Shown here: positions 10,531 to 21,580 of the stretch, one piece after another
Layout: every line of letters starts with the position of its first letter
Numbering within the stretch: the stretch's first letter is position 1
From: Micromussa lordhowensis
Taxonomy: Eukaryota; Cnidaria; Anthozoa; Scleractinia; Lobophylliidae
NCBI GenBank assembly: GCA_964020085.1
Contig: OZ026599.1
Span: forward strand, 30,769,974 to 30,833,973
Length of the DNA: 64,000 nt
Direction of reading: 5' to 3'
Made by a program: the position numbers and the translations under genes
The notes under the pieces: model-generated
Databases searched by the model: none
Seen by the model: only the letters and a program-made list of their open reading frames with translations
Told to the model about the DNA's origin: nothing

Positions 10531-13500
10531 GAGAGCGAACCCTAACAGAGCGAACCCTAACAGAGCGAACCCTAACAGAGCGAACCCTAACAGAGCGAAC
10601 CCTAACAGAGCGAACCCTAACAGAGCGAACCCTAACAGAGCGAACCCTAACAGAGCGAACCCTAACAGAGCGAACCCTAACAGAGCGAACCCTAACAGAG
10701 CGAACCCTAACAGAGCGAACCCTAACAGAGCGAACCCTAACAGAGCGAACCCTAACAGAGCGAACCCTAACAGAGCGAACCCTAACAGAGCGAACCCTAA
10801 CAGAGCGAACCCTAACAGAGCGAACCCTAACAGAGCGAACCCTAACAGAGCGAACCCTAACAGAGCGAACCCTAACAGAGCGAACCCTAACAGAGCGAAC
10901 CCTAACAGAGCGAACCCTAACAGAGCGAACCCTAACAGAGCGAACCCTAACAGAGCGAACCCTAACAGAGCGAACCCTAACAGAGCGAACCCTAACAGAG
11001 CGAACCCTAACAGAGCGAACCCTAACAGAGCGAACCCTAACAGAGCGAACCCTAACAGAGCGAACCCTAACAGAGCGAACCCTAACAGAGCGAACCCTAA
11101 CAGAGCGAACCCTAACAGAGCGAACCCTAACAGAGCGAACCCTAACAGAGCGAACCCTAACAGAGCGAACCCTAACAGAGCGAACCCTAACAGAGCGAAC
11201 CCTAACAGAGCGAACCCTAACAGAGCGAACCCTAACAGAGCGAACCCTAACAGAGCGAACCCTAACAGAGCGAACCCTAACAGAGCGAACCCTAACAGAG
11301 CGAACCCTAACAGAGCGAACCCTAACAGAGCGAACCCTAACAGAGCGAACCCTAACAGAGCGAACCCTAACAGAGCGAACCCTAACAGAGCGAACCCTAA
11401 CAGAGCGAACCCTAACAGAGCGAACCCTAACAGAGCGAACCCTAACAGAGCGAACCCTAACAGAGCGAACCCTAACAGAGCGAACCCTAACAGAGCGAAC
11501 CCTAACAGAGCGAACCCTAACAGAGCGAACCCTAACAGAGCGAACCCTAACAGAGCGAACCCTAACAGAGCGAACCCTAACAGAGCGAACCCTAACAGAG
11601 CGAACCCTAACAGAGCGAACCCTAACAGAGCGAACCCTAACAGAGCGAACCCTAACAGAGCGAACCCTAACAGAGCGAACCCTAACAGAGCGAACCCTAA
11701 CAGAGCGAACCCTAACAGAGCGAACCCTAACAGAGCGAACCCTAACAGAGCGAACCCTAACAGAGCGAACCCTAACAGAGCGAACCCTAACAGAGCGAAC
11801 CCTAACAGAGCGAACCCTAACAGAGCGAACCCTAACAGAGCGAACCCTAACAGAGCGAACCCTAACAGAGCGAACCCTAACAGAGCGAACCCTAACAGAG
11901 CGAACCCTAACAGAGCGAACCCTAACAGAGCGAACCCTAACAGAGCGAACCCTAACAGAGCGAACCCTAACAGAGCGAACCCTAACAGAGCGAACCCTAA
12001 CAGAGCGAACCCTAACAGAGCGAACCCTAACAGAGCGAACCCTAACAGAGCGAACCCTAACAGAGCGAACCCTAACAGAGCGAACCCTAACAGAGCGAAC
12101 CCTAACAGAGCGAACCCTAACAGAGCGAACCCTAACAGAGCGAACCCTAACAGAGCGAACCCTAACAGAGCGAACCCTAACAGAGCGAACCCTAACAGAG
12201 CGAACCCTAACAGAGCGAACCCTAACAGAGCGAACCCTAACAGAGCGAACCCTAACAGAGCGAACCCTAACAGAGCGAACCCTAACAGAGCGAACCCTAA
12301 CAGAGCGAACCCTAACAGAGCGAACCCTAACAGAGCGAACCCTAACAGAGCGAACCCTAACAGAGCGAACCCTAACAGAGCGAACCCTAACAGAGCGAAC
12401 CCTAACAGAGCGAACCCTAACAGAGCGAACCCTAACAGAGCGAACCCTAACAGAGCGAACCCTAACAGAGCGAACCCTAACAGAGCGAACCCTAACAGAG
12501 CGAACCCTAACAGAGCGAACCCTAACAGAGCGAACCCTAACAGAGCGAACCCTAACAGAGCGAACCCTAACAGAGCGAACCCTAACAGAGCGAACCCTAA
12601 CAGAGCGAACCCTAACAGAGCGAACCCTAACAGAGCGAACCCTAACAGAGCGAACCCTAACAGAGCGAACCCTAACAGAGCGAACCCTAACAGAGCGAAC
12701 CCTAACAGAGCGAACCCTAACAGAGCGAACCCTAACAGAGCGAACCCTAACAGAGCGAACCCTAACAGAGCGAACCCTAACAGAGCGAACCCTAACAGAG
12801 CGAACCCTAACAGAGCGAACCCTAACAGAGCGAACCCTAACAGAGCGAACCCTAACAGAGCGAACCCTAACAGAGCGAACCCTAACAGAGCGAACCCTAA
12901 CAGAGCGAACCCTAACAGAGCGAACCCTAACAGAGCGAACCCTAACAGAGCGAACCCTAACAGAGCGAACCCTAACAGAGCGAACCCTAACAGAGCGAAC
13001 CCTAACAGAGCGAACCCTAACAGAGCGAACCCTAACAGAGCGAACCCTAACAGAGCGAACCCTAACAGAGCGAACCCTAACAGAGCGAACCCTAACAGAG
13101 CGAACCCTAACAGAGCGAACCCTAACAGAGCGAACCCTAACAGAGCGAACCCTAACAGAGCGAACCCTAACAGAGCGAACCCTAACAGAGCGAACCCTAA
13201 CAGAGCGAACCCTAACAGAGCGAACCCTAACAGAGCGAACCCTAACAGAGCGAACCCTAACAGAGCGAACCCTAACAGAGCGAACCCTAACAGAGCGAAC
13301 CCTAACAGAGCGAACCCTAACAGAGCGAACCCTAACAGAGCGAACCCTAACAGAGCGAACCCTAACAGAGCGAACCCTAACAGAGCGAACCCTAACAGAG
13401 CGAACCCTAACAGAGCGAACCCTAACAGAGCGAACCCTAACAGAGCGAACCCTAACAGAGCGAACCCTAACAGAGCGAACCCTAACAGAGCGAACCCTAA

Positions 13501-15390
13501 CAGAGCGAACCCTAACAGAGCGAACCCTAACAGAGCGAACCCTAACAGAGCGAACCCTAACAGAGCGAACCCTAACAGAGCGAACCCTAACAGAGCGAAC
13601 CCTAACAGAGCGAACCCTAACAGAGCGAACCCTAACAGAGCGAACCCTAACAGAGCGAACCCTAACAGAGCGAACCCTAACAGAGCGAACCCTAACAGAG
13701 CGAACCCTAACAGAGCGAACCCTAACAGAGCGAACCCTAACAGAGCGAACCCTAACAGAGCGAACCCTAACAGAGCGAACCCTAACAGAGCGAACCCTAA
13801 CAGAGCGAACCCTAACAGAGCGAACCCTAACAGAGCGAACCCTAACAGAGCGAACCCTAACAGAGCGAACCCTAACAGAGCGAACCCTAACAGAGCGAAC
13901 CCTAACAGAGCGAACCCTAACAGAGCGAACCCTAACAGAGCGAACCCTAACAGAGCGAACCCTAACAGAGCGAACCCTAACAGAGCGAACCCTAACAGAG
14001 CGAACCCTAACAGAGCGAACCCTAACAGAGCGAACCCTAACAGAGCGAACCCTAACAGAGCGAACCCTAACAGAGCGAACCCTAACAGAGCGAACCCTAA
14101 CAGAGCGAACCCTAACAGAGCGAACCCTAACAGAGCGAACCCTAACAGAGCGAACCCTAACAGAGCGAACCCTAACAGAGCGAACCCTAACAGAGCGAAC
14201 CCTAACAGAGCGAACCCTAACAGAGCGAACCCTAACAGAGCGAACCCTAACAGAGCGAACCCTAACAGAGCGAACCCTAACAGAGCGAACCCTAACAGAG
14301 CGAACCCTAACAGAGCGAACCCTAACAGAGCGAACCCTAACAGAGCGAACCCTAACAGAGCGAACCCTAACAGAGCGAACCCTAACAGAGCGAACCCTAA
14401 CAGAGCGAACCCTAACAGAGCGAACCCTAACAGAGCGAACCCTAACAGAGCGAACCCTAACAGAGCGAACCCTAACAGAGCGAACCCTAACAGAGCGAAC
14501 CCTAACAGAGCGAACCCTAACAGAGCGAACCCTAACAGAGCGAACCCTAACAGAGCGAACCCTAACAGAGCGAACCCTAACAGAGCGAACCCTAACAGAG
14601 CGAACCCTAACAGAGCGAACCCTAACAGAGCGAACCCTAACAGAGCGAACCCTAACAGAGCGAACCCTAACAGAGCGAACCCTAACAGAGCGAACCCTAA
14701 CAGAGCGAACCCTAACAGAGCGAACCCTAACAGAGCGAACCCTAACAGAGCGAACCCTAACAGAGCGAACCCTAACAGAGCGAACCCTAACAGAGCGAAC
14801 CCTAACAGAGCGAACCCTAACAGAGCGAACCCTAACAGAGCGAACCCTAACAGAGCGAACCCTAACAGAGCGAACCCTAACAGAGCGAACCCTAACAGAG
14901 CGAACCCTAACAGAGCGAACCCTAACAGAGCGAACCCTAACAGAGCGAACCCTAACAGAGCGAACCCTAACAGAGCGAACCCTAACAGAGCGAACCCTAA
15001 CAGAGCGAACCCTAACAGAGCGAACCCTAACAGAGCGAACCCTAACAGAGCGAACCCTAACAGAGCGAACCCTAACAGAGCGAACCCTAACAGAGCGAAC
15101 CCTAACAGAGCGAACCCTAACAGAGCGAACCCTAACAGAGCGAACCCTAACAGAGCGAACCCTAACAGAGCGAACCCTAACAGAGCGAACCCTAACAGAG
15201 CGAACCCTAACAGAGCGAACCCTAACAGAGCGAACCCTAACAGAGCGAACCCTAACAGAGCGAACCCTAACAGAGCGAACCCTAACAGAGCGAACCCTAA
15301 CAGAGCGAACCCTAACAGAGCGAACCCTAACAGAGCGAACCCTAACAGAGCGAACCCTAACAGAGCGAACCCTAACAGAGCGAACCCTAA
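10531..15390 (+). repeat. 15-bp minisatellite with telomere-like motif, 324 copies
   Basis: The unit CAGAGCGAACCCTAA is repeated 324 times (4860 bp). Reading the block line by line shows no substitution or length change; only the first base of the first copy differs. Each unit contains CCCTAA, the complement of the animal telomere repeat TTAGGG. Because 15 is a multiple of 3, several frames on both strands stay open for the whole length (RANPN on +, LGFAL and VRVRS on -). These are by-products, not proteins. At the right edge GAACCC-TAAGTC-GGGTTC forms a small hairpin. Copy number depends on how the assembler treated the block. Confidence 0.97.
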
Positions 15391-15520
15391 GTCGGGTTCC
15401 TTTCTGTAGGGTAGTGAAAACTCCAAAAAATATCACATTTGCGCAAGCAAAGCATGGCGTGAATAACTCTCTGGTACACAGATGAATAAAATAGGACTTT
15501 GGTTTCCAAAACCTAACAGA

Positions 15521-15538
15521 CTTCTTTTCTTCCCACAG
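15521..15538 (+). other. Probable 3' splice site before the recombinase exon
   Basis: A strong pyrimidine tract ends in TTCTTTTCTTCCCACAG at 15538, inside the open frame that runs on into the recombinase. This suggests the mature exon starts at 15539. In that case the upstream residues of the open frame (15482-15538) are intron, and a short upstream exon may exist beyond it, possibly on the far side of the minisatellite. Confidence 0.5.
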
Positions 15539-15574
15539 GTAACTTTCCAAAGTCAGCACTCTGGTTCCGAAGAA

Positions 15575-17776
15575 ATGCTCGCACCCCAACGGCGTAAAAT
15601 CGAACCAGTATCATGTCATGGAAGTCTCTACTTTGTCTTCGTTGAGGTCTGTGATAAACTCTTTCCTCACATTCCAAGAGCTACCATTAAAAGTAGGATG
15701 AGAAATCTCGGTCTTAAGCTAGTGAAGGCGCCTCAAGAAATTCTGGACAAGCTGAGAACTGCCAGACCTTACTTGGCTTGTTACAAGGTGCTGTCGCTAA
15801 TTTCCAAGCGAGAAGTTGCGATTCTCGAGGCTTACCAAGATTCACGCGAAGAAAGAAGAGAAAATTCTAGAAAAAATTCTGGACCGTTCTTAACTAATGC
15901 TAGTGTTAATGATAGTAACTACACACAGGGGGTAGAGCAGTCTGGAGAGGAAGTTTTTTTAAGGGATAAGGTACAAGACACTATGCCTCCCAAAAAACAT
16001 GGGTTTAGTAGCAGTTTCTTGGTAGAAAATCTCTTGAATGCCGCTTGTCCGGAAAGTTTAGCCGTCGAAAAGCCGTTGACTGGGTTTTCAGACTCGCAGG
16101 AACAAATGGAAATAGTCGATAGGCAGATTTCCTCGGATTCGGAACCCGAGCTCAGTGATTTCTCGCCCAGCGATAGCAATTTGGAGTCGTCATCCGGGGA
16201 AGAAAGCGGTGGCGAACAAGATAATGATATTGTTGAGCTCTTTAAGAAAAAAAATCTAGATATAGATTCGTTTCCTGGCGTCGTTAAACGTTTAAGTGAG
16301 ATGAAGGAATTCTTTCAAACAGACTTCAATTCTAAGCGCAGGCAGTCGAAAATATCCGATGTGACGTGGGCGAAAACGTTGGAACGGTTAGTGATCTTTT
16401 TAGCTTATTGTTCGCGCACGTTAGAGCGAGATATGCGATTGGAATTGGTGGAAGATATGAATATCGTGGAATCCTTCATCAAGCACATAAAGCAAAGCCG
16501 GCGCGTTAAAAACAACACTGCTGCTGCTTATGTAACGTGCTTCATAAAGGCTGCAAAATTCCTGCGTGCCAACGAGAATCGCAGCAATTACGACGCAGTG
16601 GAAAGCATATCTGATCTTCGCGCCCTTCAGAACCAACTTATGCGAGAACACGCTGTTTTAGAATCTACCAAAGGACCTGAGAAGAGACGGCTTTTTTGGC
16701 CTCAGCTCCAAGAATTAACACGTTCCCTTCATCAACAGTTTGAGGATGAAATAGACGACCTTCAGCAGAAGGCACGGCTGCACATGAATTTCACACTCTT
16801 GTTACTTTTCGCGATAAATCCAGGTCGTGCTAAAGAGTTCAGAACCCTGCGCATCGTTAGAGATATCCCAGAGAGCGAAATTGACCTTCTCGTCAGAAAA
16901 TTACCGAGCGGAGAGAATTTTATGGTCTTTGGGAAAAATGGAGTCACACGTCTTGTAGAAAAAGGTTACAAAACCGTAAAAAGATATGGTTCGAATGTAA
17001 TAGAGATTAGTGAATTTGATTTCGTGGATTTTCATCTTAAGCGCTACGTCGAACGGTCGCGACCAAAGCTCGTACCCCGGGGCTGTATGCACGACTTCTT
17101 CTTCGTCAACAAACGAGGTTCACCATTTAAGTCACCAGGATCTTTCTCCAGTTACTTGGCGAAAATCTTTCGGGAGAATCTCGGCTTTCATTGCACAATG
17201 AACGAGATGCGACACGCCTTGGTGGAGAACTTTAGGTCTAGCAAAGAGAGTTCCGATGTACAGTTGGCAGAGAGCTTAGCTCGTGTCTGCAAGCACAGTT
17301 TGCGCACTCAAATAAAGGTATACGACCAAAGAAGTCAGCAGGAAAGAACGAAGCGCGCCTTGTATTACCTTAATCAATCAGCAGTTAACGCCATAGTTGA
17401 TGACGCTCCAGGTACATCTTACAATGCTGACGACGAATCGGACGATTCGTTAGGGGAAGAAAGTTACCCACCCGCTCCTGGAGAGATCTGCGCGCTTATC
17501 CCCGCGGACGCACGCGCTGCAACGTCTGAGATTTTCTTGGCTAAGGTTTTAAAGTACAGTTCAGACGGTCAGACCGTGCGCTTAGCGTGGCTGCAACAGG
17601 TAGAAGGAAAGCCAAACCACTACAAGTTTCAGGTTGGCCATTCGGCCTGGGAAGAAAAGATTTCGAGTCTGATTTACCCACTGGACGTCAGCTATAATCG
17701 AAACGAAGGCAGCTATGAGCTTAGGAGTCCCAAGGAAGAGATTTATCAACAACTGCGATCAGCTGTTTCTGTCTAG
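15575..17776 (+). CDS. Tyrosine recombinase, Crypton/DIRS-like, with N-terminal SKI/DAC-like domain
   Basis: A 733-residue protein from the ATG at 15575; the open frame extends upstream to 15482, but a splice acceptor lies in between. Residues ~12-87 (CHGSLYF ... LISKREVAILEAY) resemble a SKI/SNO/DAC-type DNA-binding fold. An acidic Ser/Glu linker spans ~183-217. A helical core-binding region lies at ~259-345, followed by a tyrosine recombinase catalytic domain with Arg418 in NPGRAKEF, Arg546 in MNEMRHAL, and His574 and nucleophile Tyr583 in KHSLRTQIKVY. His-to-Tyr spacing is nine, as in XerD-type enzymes. The first His of the HxxR box is Asn543. A C-terminal beta-rich SH3/BAH-like segment spans ~632-719. 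Such enzymes cut and rejoin DNA through a covalent tyrosine link and mobilise Crypton or DIRS elements. No reverse transcriptase is adjacent, so Crypton-type is favoured; a domesticated host gene is possible. The frame is intact. Confidence 0.8.
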   Translation: MLAPQRRKIEPVSCHGSLYFVFVEVCDKLFPHIPRATIKSRMRNLGLKLVKAPQEILDKLRTARPYLACYKVLSLISKREVAILEAYQDSREERRENSRKNSGPFLTNASVNDSNYTQGVEQSGEEVFLRDKVQDTMPPKKHGFSSSFLVENLLNAACPESLAVEKPLTGFSDSQEQMEIVDRQISSDSEPELSDFSPSDSNLESSSGEESGGEQDNDIVELFKKKNLDIDSFPGVVKRLSEMKEFFQTDFNSKRRQSKISDVTWAKTLERLVIFLAYCSRTLERDMRLELVEDMNIVESFIKHIKQSRRVKNNTAAAYVTCFIKAAKFLRANENRSNYDAVESISDLRALQNQLMREHAVLESTKGPEKRRLFWPQLQELTRSLHQQFEDEIDDLQQKARLHMNFTLLLLFAINPGRAKEFRTLRIVRDIPESEIDLLVRKLPSGENFMVFGKNGVTRLVEKGYKTVKRYGSNVIEISEFDFVDFHLKRYVERSRPKLVPRGCMHDFFFVNKRGSPFKSPGSFSSYLAKIFRENLGFHCTMNEMRHALVENFRSSKESSDVQLAESLARVCKHSLRTQIKVYDQRSQQERTKRALYYLNQSAVNAIVDDAPGTSYNADDESDDSLGEESYPPAPGEICALIPADARAATSEIFLAKVLKYSSDGQTVRLAWLQQVEGKPNHYKFQVGHSAWEEKISSLIYPLDVSYNRNEGSYELRSPKEEIYQQLRSAVSV

Positions 17777-17954
17777 GATTGCATCGAAACTCGTGCGCGC
17801 CCCAATCGTTTCCTAAATCTAGAGTCGTTATAACAATTCGTCCGTGTACCTCTACCCGTTGCATTTAAAGTTGTGTAGACGAGCAATATATACCAGTGAG
17901 CAGAGAAATATCGAGTTTTTTAGCTGAATTCACAAAGTCCAGACCCATAATATA

Positions 17955-18254
17955 ATGGATAAGAAACGCAAAAATGTCCAGAGGGATAAACAGCGTCTAC
18001 AAACGTTTCTGCAGACTAAGTGTTTAATTTGTTATACTCCTGGGCCAGTGCCTTCTCGGAGGCTTCCATGTTGCAAGGTTTTTATGCACGAGAGCTGTTT
18101 GCTTAAGTGTTTTGAGCATGCGAGTACTAGTAAAAGAAAGTGCCCCCATTGTAGACAGGAAATTTATCCCATTAATAAAGGGGAACTCGAACCTTCGTGC
18201 ATTCCGGAGGGAGTTTTCTTATTTCGGTTAGAATTTGAAACCATATATTTGTGA
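17955..18254 (+). CDS. Small RING-finger protein, copy 1 (truncated C-terminus)
   Basis: A 99-residue protein with a basic start (KKRKNVQRDKQR) and one RING-type zinc finger: CLIC at residues ~23-26, then RRLPCCKVFMHESCLLKCF, then KCPHCRQEI. The Cys/His order (C-x2-C ... CC-x4-H-x2-C ... C-x2-C) fits a cross-brace RING in which the usual Gly-His after the third ligand is Cys-Lys. RING proteins usually act as E3 ubiquitin ligases; no substrate domain is visible. The start is AATATAATGG, 178 bp after the recombinase stop. After FET the frame ends at once (IYL), where copy 3 instead continues, so this copy looks C-terminally truncated by the duplication. It differs from copy 2 at residue 2 (Asp for Gly). 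Confidence 0.7.
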   Translation: MDKKRKNVQRDKQRLQTFLQTKCLICYTPGPVPSRRLPCCKVFMHESCLLKCFEHASTSKRKCPHCRQEIYPINKGELEPSCIPEGVFLFRLEFETIYL

Positions 18255-18892
18255 TGCTTTTTTCGAATTTATCTGCCTCAACATGATGTTTTCTCAAACC
18301 TATATGACGCTGAATGGAAGACCATTCGTGTCAAATCAGCCATACGGATTGCTCGCTGTACTGAAAACCCAAGTCAAAACAAAATGAAATGTCGTGTCAA
18401 ATCAAATGGAGGGTTGCTTGAGTTCGTTCGGACAAAACAAGAGATTTTCTCAGTTATAATACTGTATTTCCTTGAACTAGCGTCCTGAACATCAATTTCA
18501 AGTCTCGCCTTTTTCGACTTTAAAAATCACAAATTTACACCAGCTCACATCCTGTATCTTGACATTGTCCGGCCAATGGACGTCACGTAACATTTTCTTA
18601 CCTGTTTGTAGTAAGCTGTTATTAGGATGCCTAGTTAAGGAAATGTGGTATTAAACTCACCCAGCATTTAATCGGAAAACTCTGTTGATTCTCGTCTTAA
18701 TGTATACAGAATACAGTTAAGCTGTCCAGAACGTTCTTGTTTTATTTGTGATTCAGAGACAACTAATGATTGGTAATTTCTGACTGTCCCGAGGACGTAC
18801 TTTCCCATATGGAAATTATAGAGGGAATCCTGTCAGAATATTAATTCTGACCCTTTTTGTTTTTTTCTGTGTTTTTTGAGAATCCATTACTG
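18255..18892. other. Non-coding part of the 1 kb duplicated unit
   Basis: No gene is seen here. The same sequence recurs at 19255-19892 with almost no change. It contains no obvious splice acceptor linking the RING ORF to a downstream exon. Confidence 0.5.
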
Positions 18893-18954
18893 CCAGTGAG
18901 CAGAGAAATATCGAGTGTTTTAGCTGAATTCACAAAGTCCAGACCCATAATATA

Positions 18955-19254
18955 ATGGGTAAGAAACGCAAAAATGTCCAGAGGGATAAACAGCGTCTAC
19001 AAACGTTTCTGCAGACTAAGTGTTTAATTTGTTATACTCCTGGGCCAGTGCCTTCTCGGAGGCTTCCATGTTGCAAGGTTTTTATGCACGAGAGCTGTTT
19101 GCTTAAGTGTTTTGAGCATGCGAGTACTAGTAAAAGAAAGTGCCCCCATTGTAGACAGGAAATTTATCCCATTAATAAAGGGGAACTTGAACCTTCGTGT
19201 ATTCCGGAGGGAGTTTTCTTATTTCGGTTAGAATTTGAAACCATATATTTGTGA
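18955..19254 (+). CDS. Small RING-finger protein, copy 2 (truncated C-terminus)
   Basis: A 99-residue near-duplicate of the preceding gene, exactly 1000 bp downstream, with all zinc ligands kept and Gly at residue 2. It ends in the same truncated FETIYL tail. Silent changes (for example GAACTT for GAACTC) separate it from copy 1. The upstream ~60 bp is also duplicated, so any proximal promoter within it would be shared. It could be an expressed paralogue or a by-product of tandem duplication. Confidence 0.7.
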   Translation: MGKKRKNVQRDKQRLQTFLQTKCLICYTPGPVPSRRLPCCKVFMHESCLLKCFEHASTSKRKCPHCRQEIYPINKGELEPSCIPEGVFLFRLEFETIYL

Positions 19255-19954
19255 TGCTTTTTTCGAATTTATCTGCCTCAACATGATGTTTTCTCAAACC
19301 TATATGACGCTGAATGGAAGACCATTCGTGTCAAATCAGCCATACGGATTGCTCGCTGTACTGAAAACCCAAGTCAAAACAAAATGAAATGTCGTGTCAA
19401 ATCAAATGGAGGGTTGCTTGAGTTCGTTCGGACAAAACAAGAGATTTTCTCAGTTATAATACTGTATTTCCTTGAACTAGCGTCCTGAACATCAATTTCA
19501 AGTCTCGCCTTTTTCGACTTTAAAAATCACAAATTTACGCCAGCTCACATCCTGTATCTTGACATTGTCCGGCCAATGGACGTCACGTAACATTTTCTTA
19601 CCTGTTTGTAGTAAGCTGTTATTAGGATGCCTAGTTAAGGAAATGTGGTATTAAACTCACCCAGCATTTAATCGGAAAACTCTGTTGATTCTCGTCTTAA
19701 TGTATACAGAATACAGTTAAGCTGTCCAGAACGTTCTTGTTTTATTTGTGATTCAGAGACAACTAATGATTGGTAATTTCTGACTGTCCCGAGGACGTAC
19801 TTTCCCATATGGAAATTATAGAGGGAATCCTGTCAGAATATTAATTCTGACCCTTTTTGTTTTTTTCTGTGTTTTTTGAGAATCCATTACTGCCAGTGAG
19901 CAGAGAAATATCGAGTGTTTTAGCTGAATTCACAAAGTCCAGACCCATAATATA

Positions 19955-20353
19955 ATGGGTAAGAAACGCAAAAATGTCCAGAGGGATAAACAGCGTCTGC
20001 AAACGTTTCTGCAGACTAAGTGTTTAATTTGTTATACTCCTGGGCCAGTGCCTTCTCGGAGGCTTCCATGTTGCCAGGTTTTTATGCACGAGAGCTGTTT
20101 GCTTAAGTGTTTTGAGCATGCGAGCACTAGTAAAAGAAAGTGCCCCCATTGTAGACAGGAAATTTATCCCATTAATAAAGGGGAACTCGAACCTTCGTGC
20201 ATTCCGGAGGGAGTTTTCTTATTTCGGTTAGAATTTGAAACGTTCCGCGCTATTAAGTCTCTTGCTGAGATAGCAGATGAGCTTTGGGATTACTTGCCTA
20301 GCCTGATACCGCCTCCTGGGTGGTCAGAGTATCGAAGAATGCATAGGAGATAG
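19955..20353 (+). CDS. RING-finger protein, copy 3 (full-length form)
   Basis: 132 residues: the same RING module as the two upstream copies, with Lys-to-Gln in CCQVF. After FET it continues with FRAIKSLAEIADELWDYL and PPPGWSEYRRMHRR instead of stopping. The extra ~33-residue tail has an amphipathic helix-like part and a Pro/aromatic part, so this is probably the parental gene end. A presumed E3 ligase-like role rests on the RING alone. It is followed by A/T-rich non-coding sequence. Confidence 0.7.
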   Translation: MGKKRKNVQRDKQRLQTFLQTKCLICYTPGPVPSRRLPCCQVFMHESCLLKCFEHASTSKRKCPHCRQEIYPINKGELEPSCIPEGVFLFRLEFETFRAIKSLAEIADELWDYLPSLIPPPGWSEYRRMHRR

Positions 20354-21580
20354 CCAGTTTATGAAGAGGTTTAAATTGTCGACTCTATTTTTACATTTTT
20401 TAGAATATTTTCAATATATTATAAAACAACTTAGCATCTTTATATCATTTTATATACTTTATAACTTAGTCTTTTTAAACGTTTCGTAGTTTCGCTATTA
20501 ATAGGTTTTCTGGTATATATAACCATTGTATAGCTATTATCCTAAGAAGAATCAAACGCGTTCAGAGTTTCAAATGTGTCAATAGCTGATGACAGAGATA
20601 ATGGGACGATTTCTGTGTGATCGATGTAGATGAACAGACGAAACAATTTGATTCGTTTCGCGAACGTAGTTAACGGCGTGAAGTCAAGGCTTGGTCCAAT
20701 ATAGTTCTTCCCGAGAACGTAAAACAGTATTTTTCAAGGTCATACAGAAATCGCCCTACGAATTGTTTTTGTGATCATCATAATCATAGGAATTTGCCCT
20801 TCGACCCAGAAAATGATCAATATGGTGTTTTTTCGTCACTGTCTTGAGACTAATCTTACTTTATTGCGTTGGCTGAAGATTTTGTCTTTTTAAAGGGTCT
20901 ATTTTGGTGTTTTTAATGCCATTTTCAACGCTTATCTGTTTTTTTCAATTGTGGCGCACTGAACAGGGACATCTGTTATCTTTTATCCTTCAAGCAAATG
21001 GCTTTAGACAGTGAGAAAAATTTAGGTATTGATCATAGGGGTTAAGATAGAGACAAAAACGTTTTCCATTTAGAGACGACTCGGTATTAAATAGCCTAAG
21101 CGTTGTTATCTTATCTTCTTGTGGTCTGCAATGTAAAGCTTACTGAGTTCTAGGAATTAAATAGTGTTGAAAAGACAGTTTGTATCAACAATTTTTGTGA
21201 TTTTTTCAGGAGAGTAATGGTGTTATGACATCAGACTAGCTTAGATCACCCGACCAACCTCGGTTTCAGGATGTAAATTTGAAATTTTATCATGAACTTT
21301 TTCCCAAAGCAGCTATGAAGGTTTGAGAACGTGTCGCGCAAACGAAGCCTTGGTGGTGAATTTTTGAGCAAGTCACGTAATCACGTGAAATGGGGTAACG
21401 CATCTTTGAACTCCTTTGTTTTCTTTGCCTGCTTGCCGGGTTATTACGCTTGTTATACCGATCGTCGGATAAATTAGCCATCTCTGAAGCCCTTCCTATT
21501 TCCTAAACCCTGCCATCCGTTCCAGACTCGGAAATTGTCCCCTTTGTCACGTTCGCCATTCTAGCAACAGCACTTGGCAA
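20354..21580. other. No feature recognised
   Basis: A/T-rich sequence downstream of the third RING gene. No ORF with recognisable content, no tandem repeat and no tRNA-like signal were seen. Confidence 0.4.

Larger units (their letters stand above)
17893..20240 (+). repeat. 1000-bp tandem duplication, 2.35 copies
   Basis: CCAGTGAGCAGAGAAATATCG starts at 17893, 18893 and 19893, giving an exact 1000-bp period. Copies differ by only a handful of substitutions. Copies 1 and 2 hold a RING ORF plus about 640 bp of non-coding sequence. Copy 3 leaves the repeat at about 20240, inside the ORF, and runs into different sequence. Homogeneity points to recent duplication. Confidence 0.95.

Noticed and set aside
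10531..15390. Chromosome end / true telomere
   Set aside because: The array is interstitial, the unit is 15 bp rather than 6 bp, and several kilobases of other sequence lie on both sides.
10400..15589. Giant repetitive proteins (RANPN, LGFAL or VRVRS repeats) on both strands
   Set aside because: All follow from a 15-bp unit without stops in several frames. Identical DNA copies, no family match and simultaneous opposite-strand frames argue against coding.
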